Assembly: GCF_000346465.2 (NCBI RefSeq)
Contig: NC_034014.1
Span: forward strand, 25,634,305 to 25,698,304
Length of the DNA stretch: 64,000 bases
Reading direction: 5' to 3'
From: Prunus persica
Lineage: Eukaryota; Streptophyta; Magnoliopsida; Rosales; Rosaceae
The position numbers and the translations under genes are program-made. The notes under the pieces were generated by a model. The model was not told the origin of the DNA and searched no databases. It saw only the letters and a program-made list of their open reading frames with translations. Numbering within the stretch: the first letter of the stretch is position 1; the number at the start of each line of letters is the position of its first letter. This document shows, piece by piece, positions 1 to 11,099 of this stretch.

Positions 1-135
1 CACGGCTATACAATTTCTAAAATTAAAAAAGACCCACTTTGCCACGTGTCAAAAATAGTATAGCCGCACGGCTATACGATTTTTTATGTCCAAAAAAACC
101 CTGGGTATAGCCAATCGGCTATACTATTTATAATT
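1..135. repeat. Repeated CGGCTATAC palindromes
   Basis: The core CGGCTATAC occurs at 3-11, as the right arm of a perfect palindrome at 58-77 (arms GTATAGCCG and CGGCTATAC, 2-base spacer), and again at 105-124 (arms GTATAGCC and GGCTATAC, 4-base spacer). The spacing and palindromy suggest a fragment of a dispersed repeat or the end of a MITE that continues left of the window. The family was not identified. Confidence 0.6.
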
Positions 136-718
136 CAAAAAAGCGGGACCCGCCTGGCGCCTAGCGCCCACTTTGCCTAGGAAGACTATTTTTATTTTTA
201 AAAAGAGAGGACGGGCTGTATATATGGGCGCTTGATGATATCAGGTTTGATTTCTAGATATAACCTTATCTGATGAGGATTTTAAGTGGATTAATACATG
301 TAATTACTCTGAATTGTGCTCCAAGCTAGGTTAAGACCAATATATAAACAAACTTATTCGCATCAACAAAAATACAAAACTCTTTCTAGAGACCAATTTT
401 TAGAGAATTTAACTATTGAAACTCTCTCAGCATAGAGAAGAACAGATTTCGTCCCAAGGAGAAATTGCGGCCACCACGGGTAAGTGATTTGTTTGCCGAC
501 TGATTTCAAGTTAGAACATTGCTGTCTAATTGTACGACTTTCTTTTTGGAAAATATGTCATTGTTGTTGATTTGAAATTTCTTCTAGGGTTTTCTAAAAT
601 GAGTTGATTGTGTGAGAGTTTAGTTAGGTATTTGCATCTCGCTTAGCTGCAGAGTATAACTGGGTTTTTCTCGTGTGTGTATACCTCTTGTAGTTCCAAT
701 ACTGCATTGATCAGCAGT

Positions 719-741
719 CCCTAAACCCTAAACCCTAAACC
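719..741 (+). promoter_or_regulatory. Telo-box (CCCTAAA)3
   Basis: Three tandem copies of the plant telomere heptamer CCCTAAA lie about 10 bases upstream of the F-box start codon. Short interstitial telomere motifs (telo-boxes) are known in 5' regions of many plant genes expressed in growing tissue. With only three units and coding sequence directly downstream, this is a leader element, not a chromosome end. The region 136-718 before it holds AT-rich upstream sequence with no gene seen. Confidence 0.6.
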
Positions 742-750
742 TATAATTTC

Positions 751-2477
751 ATGGCTAAGTTACCGGCGGCATCCGCAAGTTATCAAGCTCAAGCAACTTC
801 TTCTTCTGAAAGTTTAACGGACAGATTTAGTGATCTTCCAGATGACGTTGCTCATCTTATCCTTTCCCCGCTCCCTTTCAAAGACCTCACGCGAGTCGGT
901 TCTGTCTCAAAATGATGCAGACAATTACATCTATCAGTTCCGGTGGTGGATTTTGCTACTTATTGGTCAGAAGTAATGACGGTGGAAAAAAATCGTACTT
1001 GGTCAGAAATAATAAAAACCCAACAGAATAAATTGAGGGTGACAAATTCTTGGGATAGATATACACTTGTTCTATCGTGGTGATAATAGGTTGCAGCGCT
1101 TCTGCATGGATTGGCATTTCTATCCGAGCGAAACAAATGAGCAGCTTTCTGATGATAATTTACGAGTAACCAGGTGAGTTCGCAATGCATTAAAGTGTAA
1201 AGTTGAAGAGCTTCATCTTCGTATCTTTCTCCCGGACAATACGTTTTCGTTGCCATCTTGCGTCTTTCTTTCTCAATCTTTGCGCTCTTTATCAGTGGAA
1301 ATGCGTAAGCAAATTTTGGAAGCGCCTTCTCTATCCTTTTCCAGTAATCTCCATTGCTTGATACTGAAAGATGTTAAAATAGTAGACGAGAGGTTTTTCA
1401 AATGGATCTCGTGTTCCTGCAAATGCATTAAGAAGTTAATGCTTTGTGGAATTAAAGGGACACGAAATATCACCATTGAAAGTTCGTCTTTTTAAAACTT
1501 TTCTTGTTCGATTGATGGTGTTGGTGACCTCGAGCATCTTAATATCTCCGGTGAGAAGCTTGAATATATATATATATATGTATTTCAAGAAAAAGCAGCA
1601 AATCATTGAAGATTTTGCTCCAAATCTCGAAAGATTGATATTGCATGGCAATATGTGGTGTAGCCAAAATCTGGGAAAATTTACTAATTTGGAAGAAGCT
1701 TGGCTTTGTTTAAAGGCCCCGGTAAATGAATTTTACAACGTATTTGGGCTTCTTTGCAGCATACGCTCTGCAAAAGTTCTTACTATAAGCGCAGAGACCA
1801 TTGAGGTAAAGTTGAGACCCCTCTTCTTAAAAACAAGATATTTTGCAATTTGAATCATTTGAAAGAAAAATTTGTAGAAGTATATGTTCTTGTCCTCTTC
1901 CAAACTAAGAATTTTTCTTGTTTAAACATGCAGGCCTTCAAGGAAGGTTCCATGGCAGCACCAAGATTAGATAATATTTGTAAATTGAAAGCGCGGACTA
2001 GGAACTTGAATGATGACCTTGTTCCAGCACTGGTCTCTCTTCTTCGAGGAATGCCTAATTTGAAAATTTTGTACACAAGTACAAATCCCTTTTATCGCAA
2101 AAATGTATGTTAAGTCTATGTTGCCTATTGATCTCCCTGTCATGCACACACATATTTTTCTTGTGGTAATTTTAAATTAAATTGTTTGTATATTCTTGTT
2201 GCTTTTTGTATATTTTCAGGCATCTGGATTTGGTACGGAATTCTGGAAAATGCAAAACCTTGCTTTCGTTCATCAGCTTGAGGAGGTAACAATAGAGCCT
2301 TGCGACGGGTCTAATCGAACTGATTTTGCACGGTATATCCTTGAGCATGCTCAAAATTTGAAGAAAATGGTCTTTCCTTTTAGTGTGGATTCTTATCAAT
2401 CAAAAGCTGAAGCAGAGATAGTGAGAAGGAGTAGAAGCAAGATGATTTCCACTTCCACAGTTATCATTTGGGAGTGA
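751..2477 (+). pseudogene. F-box/LRR/FBD-type gene, decayed
   Basis: From ATG 751 the frame gives a Ser/Ala-rich leader and then an F-box core (DRFSDLPDDVAHLILSPL, residues about 24-41). F-box proteins of this type are substrate receptors of SCF ubiquitin ligases. The frame is broken by TGA at 913-915 just after SVSK. The homologous reading resumes (VVDFATYWS), needs a frameshift near 1080, meets another TGA near 1173 where family members have Trp, and meets TAA near 1493. LRR-like stretches (LHCLILKDVKI, ELHLRIF) follow. Exons near 1600-1805 and 1933-2105 continue the LRR part. The last exon, about 2221-2477, is an intact FBD domain (from FWKMQNLAFVHQLEEVTIE to VIIWE). Several independent lesions argue for a pseudogene and not one sequencing error. 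Intron boundaries are approximate. Confidence 0.8.
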
Positions 2478-2876
2478 AAGGAAGAATCTTTGATATTTTC
2501 GCAAGACTTTATTTGTGCTCTTAATATTTTGCACGAGCCAAAATTAAAATGAAATGCATGTAAGAATCAACTCCGGGTTTAAAACTCAGGCTTAGATTAC
2601 AAAATTCCATCCTACCTTGACAGGACATTTCTGCAATATTTCTCAGATAATATCTCCTTGCAAATTGCTTCACTCAAACCTCAAAATGTCTTGCAAGGCA
2701 CAAAAATTAATAATTTGGGAAAGGAAAAAAAAAGAAAAGAGAGGAAGATATCAGTTTGAAAAGAGAAAAACAAAATCAACCTCACCCCGGCACTCCAGAT
2801 GAACACTCACTTGACCTTAACCCAAGAAGAAAAGAAATTTAAAAAGTTTTAAATTTGATTATGAGAGAAGGAGAAA
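2478..2876. other. Short spacer between F-box pseudogene and RTNLB
   Basis: AT-rich sequence holding the 3' flank of the F-box pseudogene and the 3' UTR of the reticulon gene on the opposite strand. No additional gene was recognised. Confidence 0.5.
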
Positions 2877-4216
2877 TTAACTTAGTTTTTTCTTCTCCAG
2901 AACCCAGTTTTGAAATCTGTTCAAATACTCTTCATCAAGTTTAACATACAGTTGCAGCAATTTCCTGTACCCCATCATGATATATTTGTCCACATAATCT
3001 TCACACCTCTCATAGAGCGCTGGAATTGTTAGAACCATGACAAGGCCTGCCCATATAGGAAAACAAAATTAAAAAAACAAACTGATTATTGAATCTGGTG
3101 ATGTCTTTAATTCATTTTAAGAAATTAAACATAACCCAAATGGAAATGAAACTTACTGGTGTAGCTCAAAGTAAGGAAATCAGTCAAGCCACCAGCAAAA
3201 TAAATCAGCAAGAGGTATGCAGCTACTTTGAAGAACAATCTTGAGTCCTTGCCGAGAGAAATATCTTGAGAAACTGAGAGCAAAGCATTTACTCGACTGC
3301 GAATGGAAGCTGCCATTTCATTTACCATTTCTTCTGACAACTGCAGTTGAGGCAGGGGAGGAGCTGGTCTGTTCACAATTAAGAACAGGTTCTGATAAAA
3401 TCAGTAGAAGAGGAAATATGTTGAGTAAAAAATTATGCACCAATTTGAAAATTTTTTGGCAGGGTCAAAAAGCCCAATTCTGGATTGTGCAGATCATTCA
3501 AATTTTGAAAATTTTAGAATGACAAATACATTCAAACAGCTTGAGCAGAATGAAAGCTACACATTTGTGGTTTTTATAGTTAATTAGGATGAAGATGCTC
3601 AAATCATACTTGTCTCATACAAAGGCACCAAATTTACATCAAGTAAGTGAAGAAGCACAATTTTCTTTTACCGGTTGAGAATGGCTGCAGATTTAGCCCA
3701 GAGAAAGAGAATGCTCATCAGGAGGAGAAGAACACTTGAGACAAGTGACAGCAGAGTATAACCAGACTTCTCAAACACCACCCAAGCACATAGAGTTACT
3801 AACAATATCCCCAAAGTCAGATTTTTCTGCCTCCACAGAATCACATCTGCAACTGTACTACCAGCAAAAGCATGGATTATCAGACCCATAAATCCTAAAT
3901 CCAAATAAAATAGATCAAAAATCTGTCATTGTATCAAAGACCAATTTTTCATAATCTTGAGTTCTTATCTGTATGCATAATTCATCTTGCATTTAAATCA
4001 AATCAAAACTTATACTAAAAGAACTCCAATACTGGATAACAATTTCAATCACAATTATGATGTTTTAAGAATTTAAAGAACAGAACCCATGATCAAAAAG
4101 TGGAAGAAGTTCATACAAAATGATGAAGATGATGACTTACCAAGGCCTCCTCCAAGGATCTCGTGAAGGGTTCTTTGCCTGTTGAACAATCTTTCAGAAT
4201 CTGCAGATGAACCCAT
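2877..4216 (-). CDS. Reticulon-like protein B (RTNLB)
   Basis: Four exons on the minus strand: 4216-4141, 3852-3672, 3368-3157 and 3046-2877. Together they give 212 residues in frame. The N-terminus (MGSSADSERLFNRQRTLHEI) and the reticulon homology domain (VADVILWRQKN, then two long hydrophobic hairpins including SVLLLLMSILFLWAKSAAILNR and a second around FKVAAYLLLIYFAGGLTDFLTL) match plant RTNLB proteins. The C-terminal tail is short and charged. Reticulons insert hairpins in the ER membrane and curve it into tubules; small plant members are almost only the reticulon domain, as here. All introns have GT-AG ends. It lies tail-to-tail with the F-box pseudogene. Which Arabidopsis RTNLB is the orthologue was not determined; it resembles the RTNLB9/11/12-like short forms. 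Confidence 0.92.
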
Positions 4217-5370
4217 TTGATACAGAGCCAGGAATCACAGCCTGGGATCCAGTTCAGATCTCTTAGACCCAAAAATGATGTGGCTTTGAGTCTGAGATGA
4301 TCCTCAGCAAAAGAGAAACAATGGGCTCTCTTTAGCTAAACTTTTTCTTTCATTGAGCCCCACGTATATGAAATGTATTAGGTTTATATACAGATGACTG
4401 TTAAAAGTGCATTTGGTGTGGTGGCCACAGACAGGGTCATGTAGCTGATAGCTTCCAGCTTAAAAGCGTCATAGGCCGGTCATGGCTTTTTCTTGCTTTT
4501 TAATTTCTTCTAAAATGTGCAACTAAACCTTACTTTCGTGGAATTATATACAAACGATTATTTATAATCTGCGTAGAAAACAGAGAGACTAACTGTTCTG
4601 CTCTCAGGTTGGCTGCTTTTCTTTTCTTATTACCGGCCCTGTTTTTCTCCTTCACTCTTGACTCGAGTGACTCCAACTTTTAAAAGGGTATTTAGCATTG
4701 CTGTTATTTACAGAAGGATGCCATTGTTTTTAAGCGTATCCAGTAGGGTCTCTCGAGGGTATTCTCGTCCACACTGCTTCGTTGGTCGGTTTTTGTGGGC
4801 CCAGCTTTTTGCCATGGCCAATCACAAGATTCTTTTTCCAGAACATCAAAGTCAGAATAAGAACGCACATAGTTCCTTGGGAAAAAAAAAAAAAAAAAAA
4901 AACGAAGACATTTATTCTTAATTTCATTATTTATGACAGGTAATATATTATAAAATTTATTTTTAATATATGTAAAAAATCTCAATGTTTTTAAAATGAA
5001 GTCAAAGTTTTGACCTTAAAACCAGAATAAATACAGTAATTTTCTCAAACTCTCATTTACAAAATCATACTCGGCATATTTATTATTCAACCCGTTTGCA
5101 ATGGAGATCATATCTGGGAATTGGATGAGCCCCCAGAAAATGAAGCAAGAAAATGAGAAGCATTACCAAAATGCAAAAACTGTAATCATCCAATTGAAAA
5201 GCTGGGAGGTTATTTCTTCAAGTTTATACAATGTGAGTCTAAATGGAGATGTATATGCTGCAAAGTACAATAACCTTGCGCCAGGGATGTAAGGCAACCG
5301 TCTACACCTGACACAGATCATTGTCTTCAACCAGTAAACATAAAATCTACGAAAGAATGTACTTTTCTTT
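4217..5370. other. RTNLB upstream / ataxin-3 downstream spacer
   Basis: Contains the RTNLB leader and promoter side (minus strand) and, from about 5370 downwards, the probable 3' UTR of the ataxin-3 gene. A run of about 19 A lies at 4881-4900. Short reading frames here lack domains and read through the poly(A), so none is called. Confidence 0.5.
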
Positions 5371-8300
5371 TCAAACATTTTTCTTTTCGCTGTTTGAGGT
5401 TTCATTCTGCAGGTTGCCAGCTTCAGCATGGGCTATGGCTGGGGAAGCTACGGCCGGGGCCGGGGCTAGGCCCGGGGATGGCACTGGGGCTGGAGACGGG
5501 GCTAGGCCCGGGGATGGCACTGGGGCTGGAGACGGGGATGGGGATGGGGATGGGGATGGGGCTTGGGCCGGGGCCGGGGATGGGGCTTGGGCCGGGGCTG
5601 GGGATGGCGCTGGGGCTGGGGCTGGGGAAGAATCCATAAGACTGGCAGCAATGGCAGCCTTTAAGTCCTCGTCTTCCATTTCTGAAAGCAATTCTGCTTC
5701 TTCTGTTGATAGAAATGGAGCCGAAGATTGTTGATTCCAATTTGTTCCCTGAGGTTGAGCATTTGTGGAGTTGCAGGATTTAGTTATCCTCTCAGCATCT
5801 TCAGGTGAAAGCCACTGCCCATAGCCATTAGAAGCTTCAGAGGATGACATGGGACACTCTTTCGGGAAGTTTCCTCTCACCAGGAAAATGCTCCAACCAG
5901 AGCCTTTTAGTGTGTCCAAATAGGCTGAAAGGTAAAACTTTGAGAGGTGCAGTGGGGCTGCATACAGACTGTCAAAATTATACCACTCTCCACTCACTTT
6001 TCTGATACAGAACCAATGATCCTGCAAATGACAGATGAATGCATTTTCAAGCTCAGGATCAATCTGGGCAGGCTCTGCAACTGGAGAATCAAGGGGGATG
6101 ACCTGCAGATCCCAAACCTCTAAAGCCTTTTGTAGAACCTGCAAACAAAAACTTCAATGGTTTGCTCTGGAATCTCTTATGGAGCAATACTAATCATTGG
6201 AAAGAATGAAAGTTATTGTTGCAATTAAAACTTATGAAAAAGAACCAACTATATACTTTTTGGGTTGTAAAACCACTTCTGGACTTATTTCGTGTTTTTC
6301 CCCTTTAAACCATATAAAGCTATGTCCAAACACAAGAACTAGGCTAGTCCTCATCCCCTCAGTTTTGAAATATCCCCATTCTATAATAAGAATGGCTTCA
6401 TAAACAATTCAAGTTACATGAATTAAGCAAGATTAAATTTCTAAGACTGAAATATCCTTAGTTAGCAGAAAAACAAGAAAGGGAACTTCATAAATAATTA
6501 AATTAATATAAATCCAACAGCGTATAGAAATCACACCCAGAAAAATACAACGCTATTAGACTAAAGAAATTTCCAAAACTTCTTGTTATTAATTTGAAAA
6601 TGAGGAGATAGGAGATCTTATTGATAGTAAGAAGTCAAAATATTTGCATATATATAAGGGAAATCAGAAGGGGAAACCCACTTCAAGATAAATAACATAC
6701 AAAACAAGTCCAGATAAAAGAACTTAATTTAATAGTTCATTTTGCTTTTCCCACTTCATAACACCCAAAACATTTTTGCTTCATTAATTTTCTGGGAAAA
6801 CTTCAAATTAGTCGCATAAGTCAAGTGAGGCAACCTCAATCTGCTCAGGCCAGGGAAAGTTGTACTCTCCATGGGTGAATTCAAAACTTGTTATAGTATA
6901 ATCATTATTCAAATCTAAAGGACCAAGTGGTTTACAAGCTTGCATTGATGATAACCTGACATGCAATGCAATTCCATGAAAACTAACAAGATACCCTTGA
7001 GGAAGCACATTTTCCACCAGAAATTCATGACTATAGACACAAACAAAGTTTTGTTTAATATCAAGCCCCATTGCAACAGAAAGGCCAAGGCAAATCATTT
7101 TGTCCTTTATAATACCAAAAATAAAAAGTATTTTGTCTATATAGAGGCAAAGTGTAGTGTAGGTTAGATTAGCACTCTTCAACTTTTTTATGCAAGAACG
7201 ACCAATAATTTAGCACCAAGGTTTGCATAGGTTCAATCAACATTAGGGTTTTGACTCACCAAAGCACCGCAATGACATCAACAGCACCATTTACAGACAA
7301 CTACTTCCTAAACTATTTTACCGCTCATTAAAAACATCCCATATATACACACATACATATGTGAATAATCAAGTATGAATCCCTGCCTCCAAGTTGGTCT
7401 TAGTAAAATACTGGTACGGCATACTAGCATAATAATGAGCCATCATTGCCTCTCAAACTTAGCAAATTAAAAACCACAGCGTACGCACACAAAGACACGT
7501 GGAAACTAGACAACTACATCATAATTAATCAAGGATCAAGTCCTCTGGTAGTGCTAGTTAACCGTTACTATAAACATTCGTTCAAGGCCACTTGCCACCC
7601 GTAAACGACCTCAACAACAAGTCCAATTCAACATGGCTTCAGTTAATATGAAATTCCAGAAACCCTTTTCAGAAGGCACTAAAAAAAATAAAATGACCAC
7701 AGTCCTCCTCTTTATAGTAAGTAATCCACCAAACAAATCTTGTTTTAGAGCCAAATCACAGTGCTCTTCTATTAGTCGAATAGTGGAAATAACTAATATA
7801 AATCTCAAGACAAGAAATAACAAGGAAAACCATAGGAAGAGCATCATCTTTCCGTGAAAGAGAACAGAGTCTCATTCGTAAACATACAGAGAATCAAAAT
7901 GCTAGACAAACAAAAGTTGTAGTTTCCCTTCCTCCAGCTAGCTCAAACGTTGAATTCAAAAACCCATTAACCCGATGTAATAAAGATTTCTATATAACTA
8001 AATCATACGATAAATTACAAACTAACTCTGTAAAATGGTGAGTTGCTAGTCATACAAGAAACCAATAAAACGAAAAATAAAGAAAGCACATTTAGTTGGT
8101 TTTGCGCAGAAAAAAAAAGAAAGAGTCTATGCACTAGTTACAGAGCAGTCAATAGTGAAAGCAAAAAACAACCATGAAAGACAATGCGAGAGTTCCACGC
8201 AGAAAAATCCAAACCTTTTTTCTAAAAGACTGAGAAATTAAATGAAATTTTGGGATTGGTATTGGAACCTGAATGCTGAAATCGCCGTCCAAGGAGACGT

Positions 8301-8514
8301 TGTGAGACTCCTCGGAGAGGAAATCGCCGGCGTGGGACCCGCCCTCGACGAGCATCATCTGCCGCTCCTTGCGATCGAGATCGGAGGCGAGTGCCGCCAA
8401 ATCGAATTCGGAGAAGAAAGGCCCCTGCAACACCGTGTTCACGCAATGCACCGCGCACAGCTTCGACTCTTGTACCTCGTGGTACAACATCCCTCCATTG
8501 CTCGCTCCTTCCAT
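5371..8514 (-). CDS. Ataxin-3 homologue (Josephin-type deubiquitinase)
   Basis: Two exons, 8514-8269 and 6138-5371, joined in phase 0 across a 2.1-kb intron, give 337 residues. The Josephin domain spans residues about 9-185. It shows the oxyanion Gln15 and catalytic Cys20 (HEVQESKLCAVHC), His123 (DHWFCIRK) and the acidic residue Asp138 (WYNFDS); the splice joins FSIQ to VLQKALEVW, as in other ataxin-3 proteins. A ubiquitin-interacting-motif-like helix follows near residue 240 (EDEDLKAAIAASLMDS). The known role is cysteine-protease trimming of ubiquitin chains in quality control and nuclear regulation. The C-terminus is a long Ser/Pro/Ala/Gln repeat (5445-5632) in place of the polyglutamine of animal ataxin-3. 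The start is the first ATG and gives full Josephin homology. A further 3' exon cannot be excluded. Confidence 0.92.
5445..5632 (-). repeat. GC-rich minisatellite encoding SPAPAQ/SPSP repeats
   Basis: Tandem 6-base and longer units, seen on the plus strand as GGGGATGGGGCT and GGGGCTGGGGAT variants, with a longer duplicated unit containing GCTAGGCCCGGGGATGGCACT at about 5464-5535. It codes Ser-Pro, Ala-Pro and Pro-Gly-Leu repeats in the ataxin-3 tail and is far more GC-rich than its surroundings. It is open in several frames on both strands, which explains overlapping spurious frames. Confidence 0.85.
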
Positions 8515-8977
8515 TTTCGAGAAAACAAGAAGACGAAGAAGAAGAGAAGAGGAAGAAGAAGCAAACCCTAGATTCTGAGAATCTTGTTGGATTGAAGATG
8601 AGGGGGCTATAAGGATTGAGGATTGAGTTTGAGGGGAAAAAAGTGTCTCGAAAGATACTAGTTTTGCATTTTATTTATTTATTTTATGAAATGGAATGGG
8701 GTTTTAACGTTTTTACTTTGCTGGGGATGTTTATGAGTCACCACGTGCAAGCAATTGCCGGACACGTGTAAAGACGCGCGAAGACAAGGTTTCGTTTCTC
8801 TGTGTTTCTTGCTTTTTCTTTTTCTTTTTCTTTTTAACTCAATGTGGGAAGATTTCGCCAGTCCAAGTTAAAAAGAAAACGTACCAAATATATCAATCTT
8901 CACATCTTACATTACATGTACTTGGTTGGATAATGGATCCAGATAAAGCAAAGGACCAAAAAAATTACAAAAATTAG
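8515..8977. promoter_or_regulatory. Ataxin-3 upstream region
   Basis: Leader and promoter side of the ataxin-3 gene (minus strand), with a purine-rich stretch just before the start codon. It runs up to the target duplication of the retrotransposon at 8978. An ACGTG-type G-box core (CACGTG) occurs near 8742 and ACACGTG near 8762. No gene is seen. Confidence 0.4.
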
Positions 8978-8982
8978 CAACT

Positions 8983-9141
8983 TGTTGTAAATAATAAGGT
9001 GGAGCCCACCTCCAATTAGAAGAGGCTTTGCCTACAAAAGGGTTCACACCCTTCCTTTGTAAACACATACAGATAATACTGAAGAGAGAACAACAATTCT
9101 CTGCTCCTAAATTCTCTCCTCAATTCTTTGGTTTTATAACA
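8983..9141 (+). repeat. 5' LTR
   Basis: 159 bp, TG...CA ends. Contains two short hairpins: GGTGG-AGC-CCACC near 9000-9012 and AAGGGT-TCAC-ACCCTT near 9039-9054, the latter enclosed by ACAAA...TTTGT. These could be part of the R/U5 transcript. Confidence 0.93.
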
Positions 9142-9536
9142 CGTTATCAGCACGAATTCGCTTTAACAATACCAGCTGAATTCTCTGATGAAACCCAGAT
9201 CTTTTATCATTTTTCACCTTGATCCTTTGTCGAAACCTTGGTCGGGGACTTGCTCGACTTTTTCTTGCCACTGGTTTTTTTCCTTGACATCTTTCTGGCT
9301 TTCTTTTTCAGTCTTTTGTTTCTTTGCAGATCACTCATTCGCTGCCTTAGAAACCAAAACTCATCCATATAACAACTCACTGTTTGCTACATATACCACA
9401 ATCTCTCTCTTCCAATATAGCTACTTATTGCAGTTTTGTTGTCTTCTGTTCAACCTGATTTCTTAATTAATCATTACAAAAATTAAGCAGCAACAAGAAG
9501 AACAAGAACAAGAACAAAAAAAAAAAAAAAAATTTG

Positions 9537-9815
9537 ATGGGGAGGTCACCTTGCTGTGAGAAAGTTCACACCAACAAAGGCGCTTGGACCAAAGAAGAAG
9601 ACCAGCGCCTCATCGATTACATCCGCGTCCATGGCAAAGGCTGCTGGCGCTCCCTCCCCAAAGCCGCTGGGTTGCTTAGGTGCGGCAAGAGCTGTAGGCT
9701 GAGATGGATAAACTACCTTCGCCCTGACCTCAAGCGTGGAAATTTCACAGAAGAAGAAGATGAGCTCATCATCAAGCTCCATAGCTTACTTGGAAAAGCT
9801 CCTCTGAAACTCTGA
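9537..9815 (+). pseudogene. Captured R2R3-MYB fragment (MYB4/MYB308-like, subgroup 4)
   Basis: ATG 9537 opens [19 protein letters not shown] and continues through a complete R2 repeat (tryptophans in [16 protein letters not shown] and LRWINYLR) into the first half of R3 ([19 protein letters not shown]). It then leaves MYB homology at about 9793 and stops at TGA 9813-9815. In subgroup 4 MYB genes an intron interrupts R3 just after LLGN, so the copy appears to stop at the exon 1 end. Without the rest of R3 and the repressor motifs it cannot act as a normal MYB; a truncated product is conceivable. About 350 bases upstream (9190-9536), including an A-rich stretch next to the ATG, may be the donor's leader. 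The fragment lies wholly between the LTRs. Confidence 0.85.
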
Positions 9816-10165
9816 AACGACGCCCACACCCACACCCACAGTCACAAGCCATCGAGGCCTTCGAAGATCACCTGGCCAATAGTGAGAAGACAAAGAAGAA
9901 CAGCGGCAGAGGCAAGAGAAGAGACAAGCTGAGCCGCCGCGAGGCCCCCAAACCGGTCGATGTTGCTACCCAAGATTCTATCCTTCTGGAAGAGAACGAC
10001 CAAGTTTCACATGAGCTTGCCGTTGAAAGTTTTGCTTATGCTCTGTGTTTTCTTGGGCTCTGTGACCTCAGTGGAGAGAGATCTTCCCCAAGATGGATAG
10101 TTTGGAACATCACCAAGCAATTCGCCATGCTGTATCAGAGCTGGGAGTTGATCTCTCCGCACTGA
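9794..10165 (+). pseudogene. Second coding-like fragment in LTR element, origin unknown
   Basis: Immediately after MYB homology ends, a different frame is open from about 9794 to TGA 10163-10165 (about 123 codons, no ATG at its start). It begins [18 protein letters not shown], has a basic cluster (KTKKNSGRGKRRDKLSRR) and ends in a more hydrophobic part (ESFAYALCFLGLCDLSG). Composition is coding-like. It could be the variable C-terminal part of the same MYB with the rest of R3 deleted, or a second captured gene. Not recognised. Confidence 0.45.
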
Positions 10166-10564
10166 GAGCAAACACATACACTAGACCTCGGAATTGGGTA
10201 CCTGCTAGGGTCAACGATCATGTGGCACTCATAACAGACAGAGAATAAAACAGTGTAAATGCAGAGGCAACTTTGACAGACCCATGGTGACGGCCATGAC
10301 CGAAATGATGAGCAGCACCCACCGATAAAGAAATGCACCCACCGAAATGATGAGATTCCCACCATTTTTTCAATTATTATTATTCTATATTATTTAATAT
10401 TAATATTAATGCATGTGCTAATGGCAGGTCAAATGAAAACACAGTGACAAGCATGATACCTTACAGCAAATTAGCACGAAGATGGCCATGCTTCTATAAT
10501 ATATATATATATATATATATTATATATGAAAAGTTGATGGTAATATAATATGCACATATTATTC

Positions 10565-11084
10565 GGTGGTGGTTTTAACCCCATATTTATTTTATTTACT
10601 GTATGGTGTAGGTTTATTACCCATACAACAGTATTTATTTAAAAGGGTGGTGCGGGTTTATCGTCCACGCCTTTACTTTTATTTAAATGTATGGAGCAGA
10701 ATTAGTGCCCATACAAGCACCTTTACTTTATCGCAAATTTACTTTTACTTAAAGTATGATGTGGAATTGACCCTCATACTTTATGAAATTACTTTACTGT
10801 ACATTATTTACTGTATGGTGTAGGTTTATTACCCATACGACAGTATTTATTTAAAAGGGTGGCGCGAGTTTATCGCCCATGCCTTTACTTTTATTTCAAA
10901 GTATGGAGCAGAATTAGTGCCCATACAAGCACGTTTACTTTATGAATTTAATTTACCGCACATTTAATTTTATTTAAGGTATGGTGCAGGATTAACGTCC
11001 ATACAGCAAGCAATTTAATTTATGAATTTATTTTACCGCACATTTACATTTATTTAAAGTATGGTGCGGGTTTATCGTCCATAC
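10565..11084 (+). repeat. Array of nine 26-27-nt covarying palindromes
   Basis: Units of form GTATGG-N14-CCATAC start at 10601, 10689, 10754, 10813, 10901, 10979 and 11059, with variant units at 10645 and 10857 (GGGTGG...CCACGCC or CCATGCC). A degenerate unit may precede them at 10565. Spacing is 44, 44, 65, 59, 44, 44, 78 and 80 bases. Units 1-3 and 5-7 form a larger duplicated block with a period of about 212. The unit at 10754 has GTATGA...TCATAC, a compensated change. Located in the 5' internal part of the LTR element; function unknown. Confidence 0.85.
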
Positions 11085-11099
11085 CAGTAATTTATTTAC

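Noticed and set aside
719..741. Telomere end or large interstitial telomeric tract
   Set aside because: Only three heptamers with genes on both sides; a telo-box is the simpler explanation.
5321..5740. Gly/Ala- and Gly/Leu-rich frames on both strands
   Set aside because: Shadows of the ataxin-3 minisatellite, which is open in several frames.
10565..11084. CRISPR array
   Set aside because: Regular palindromic repeats, but the sequence is a plant nuclear genome, spacers are themselves repeated, unit sequence varies and no cas genes exist.
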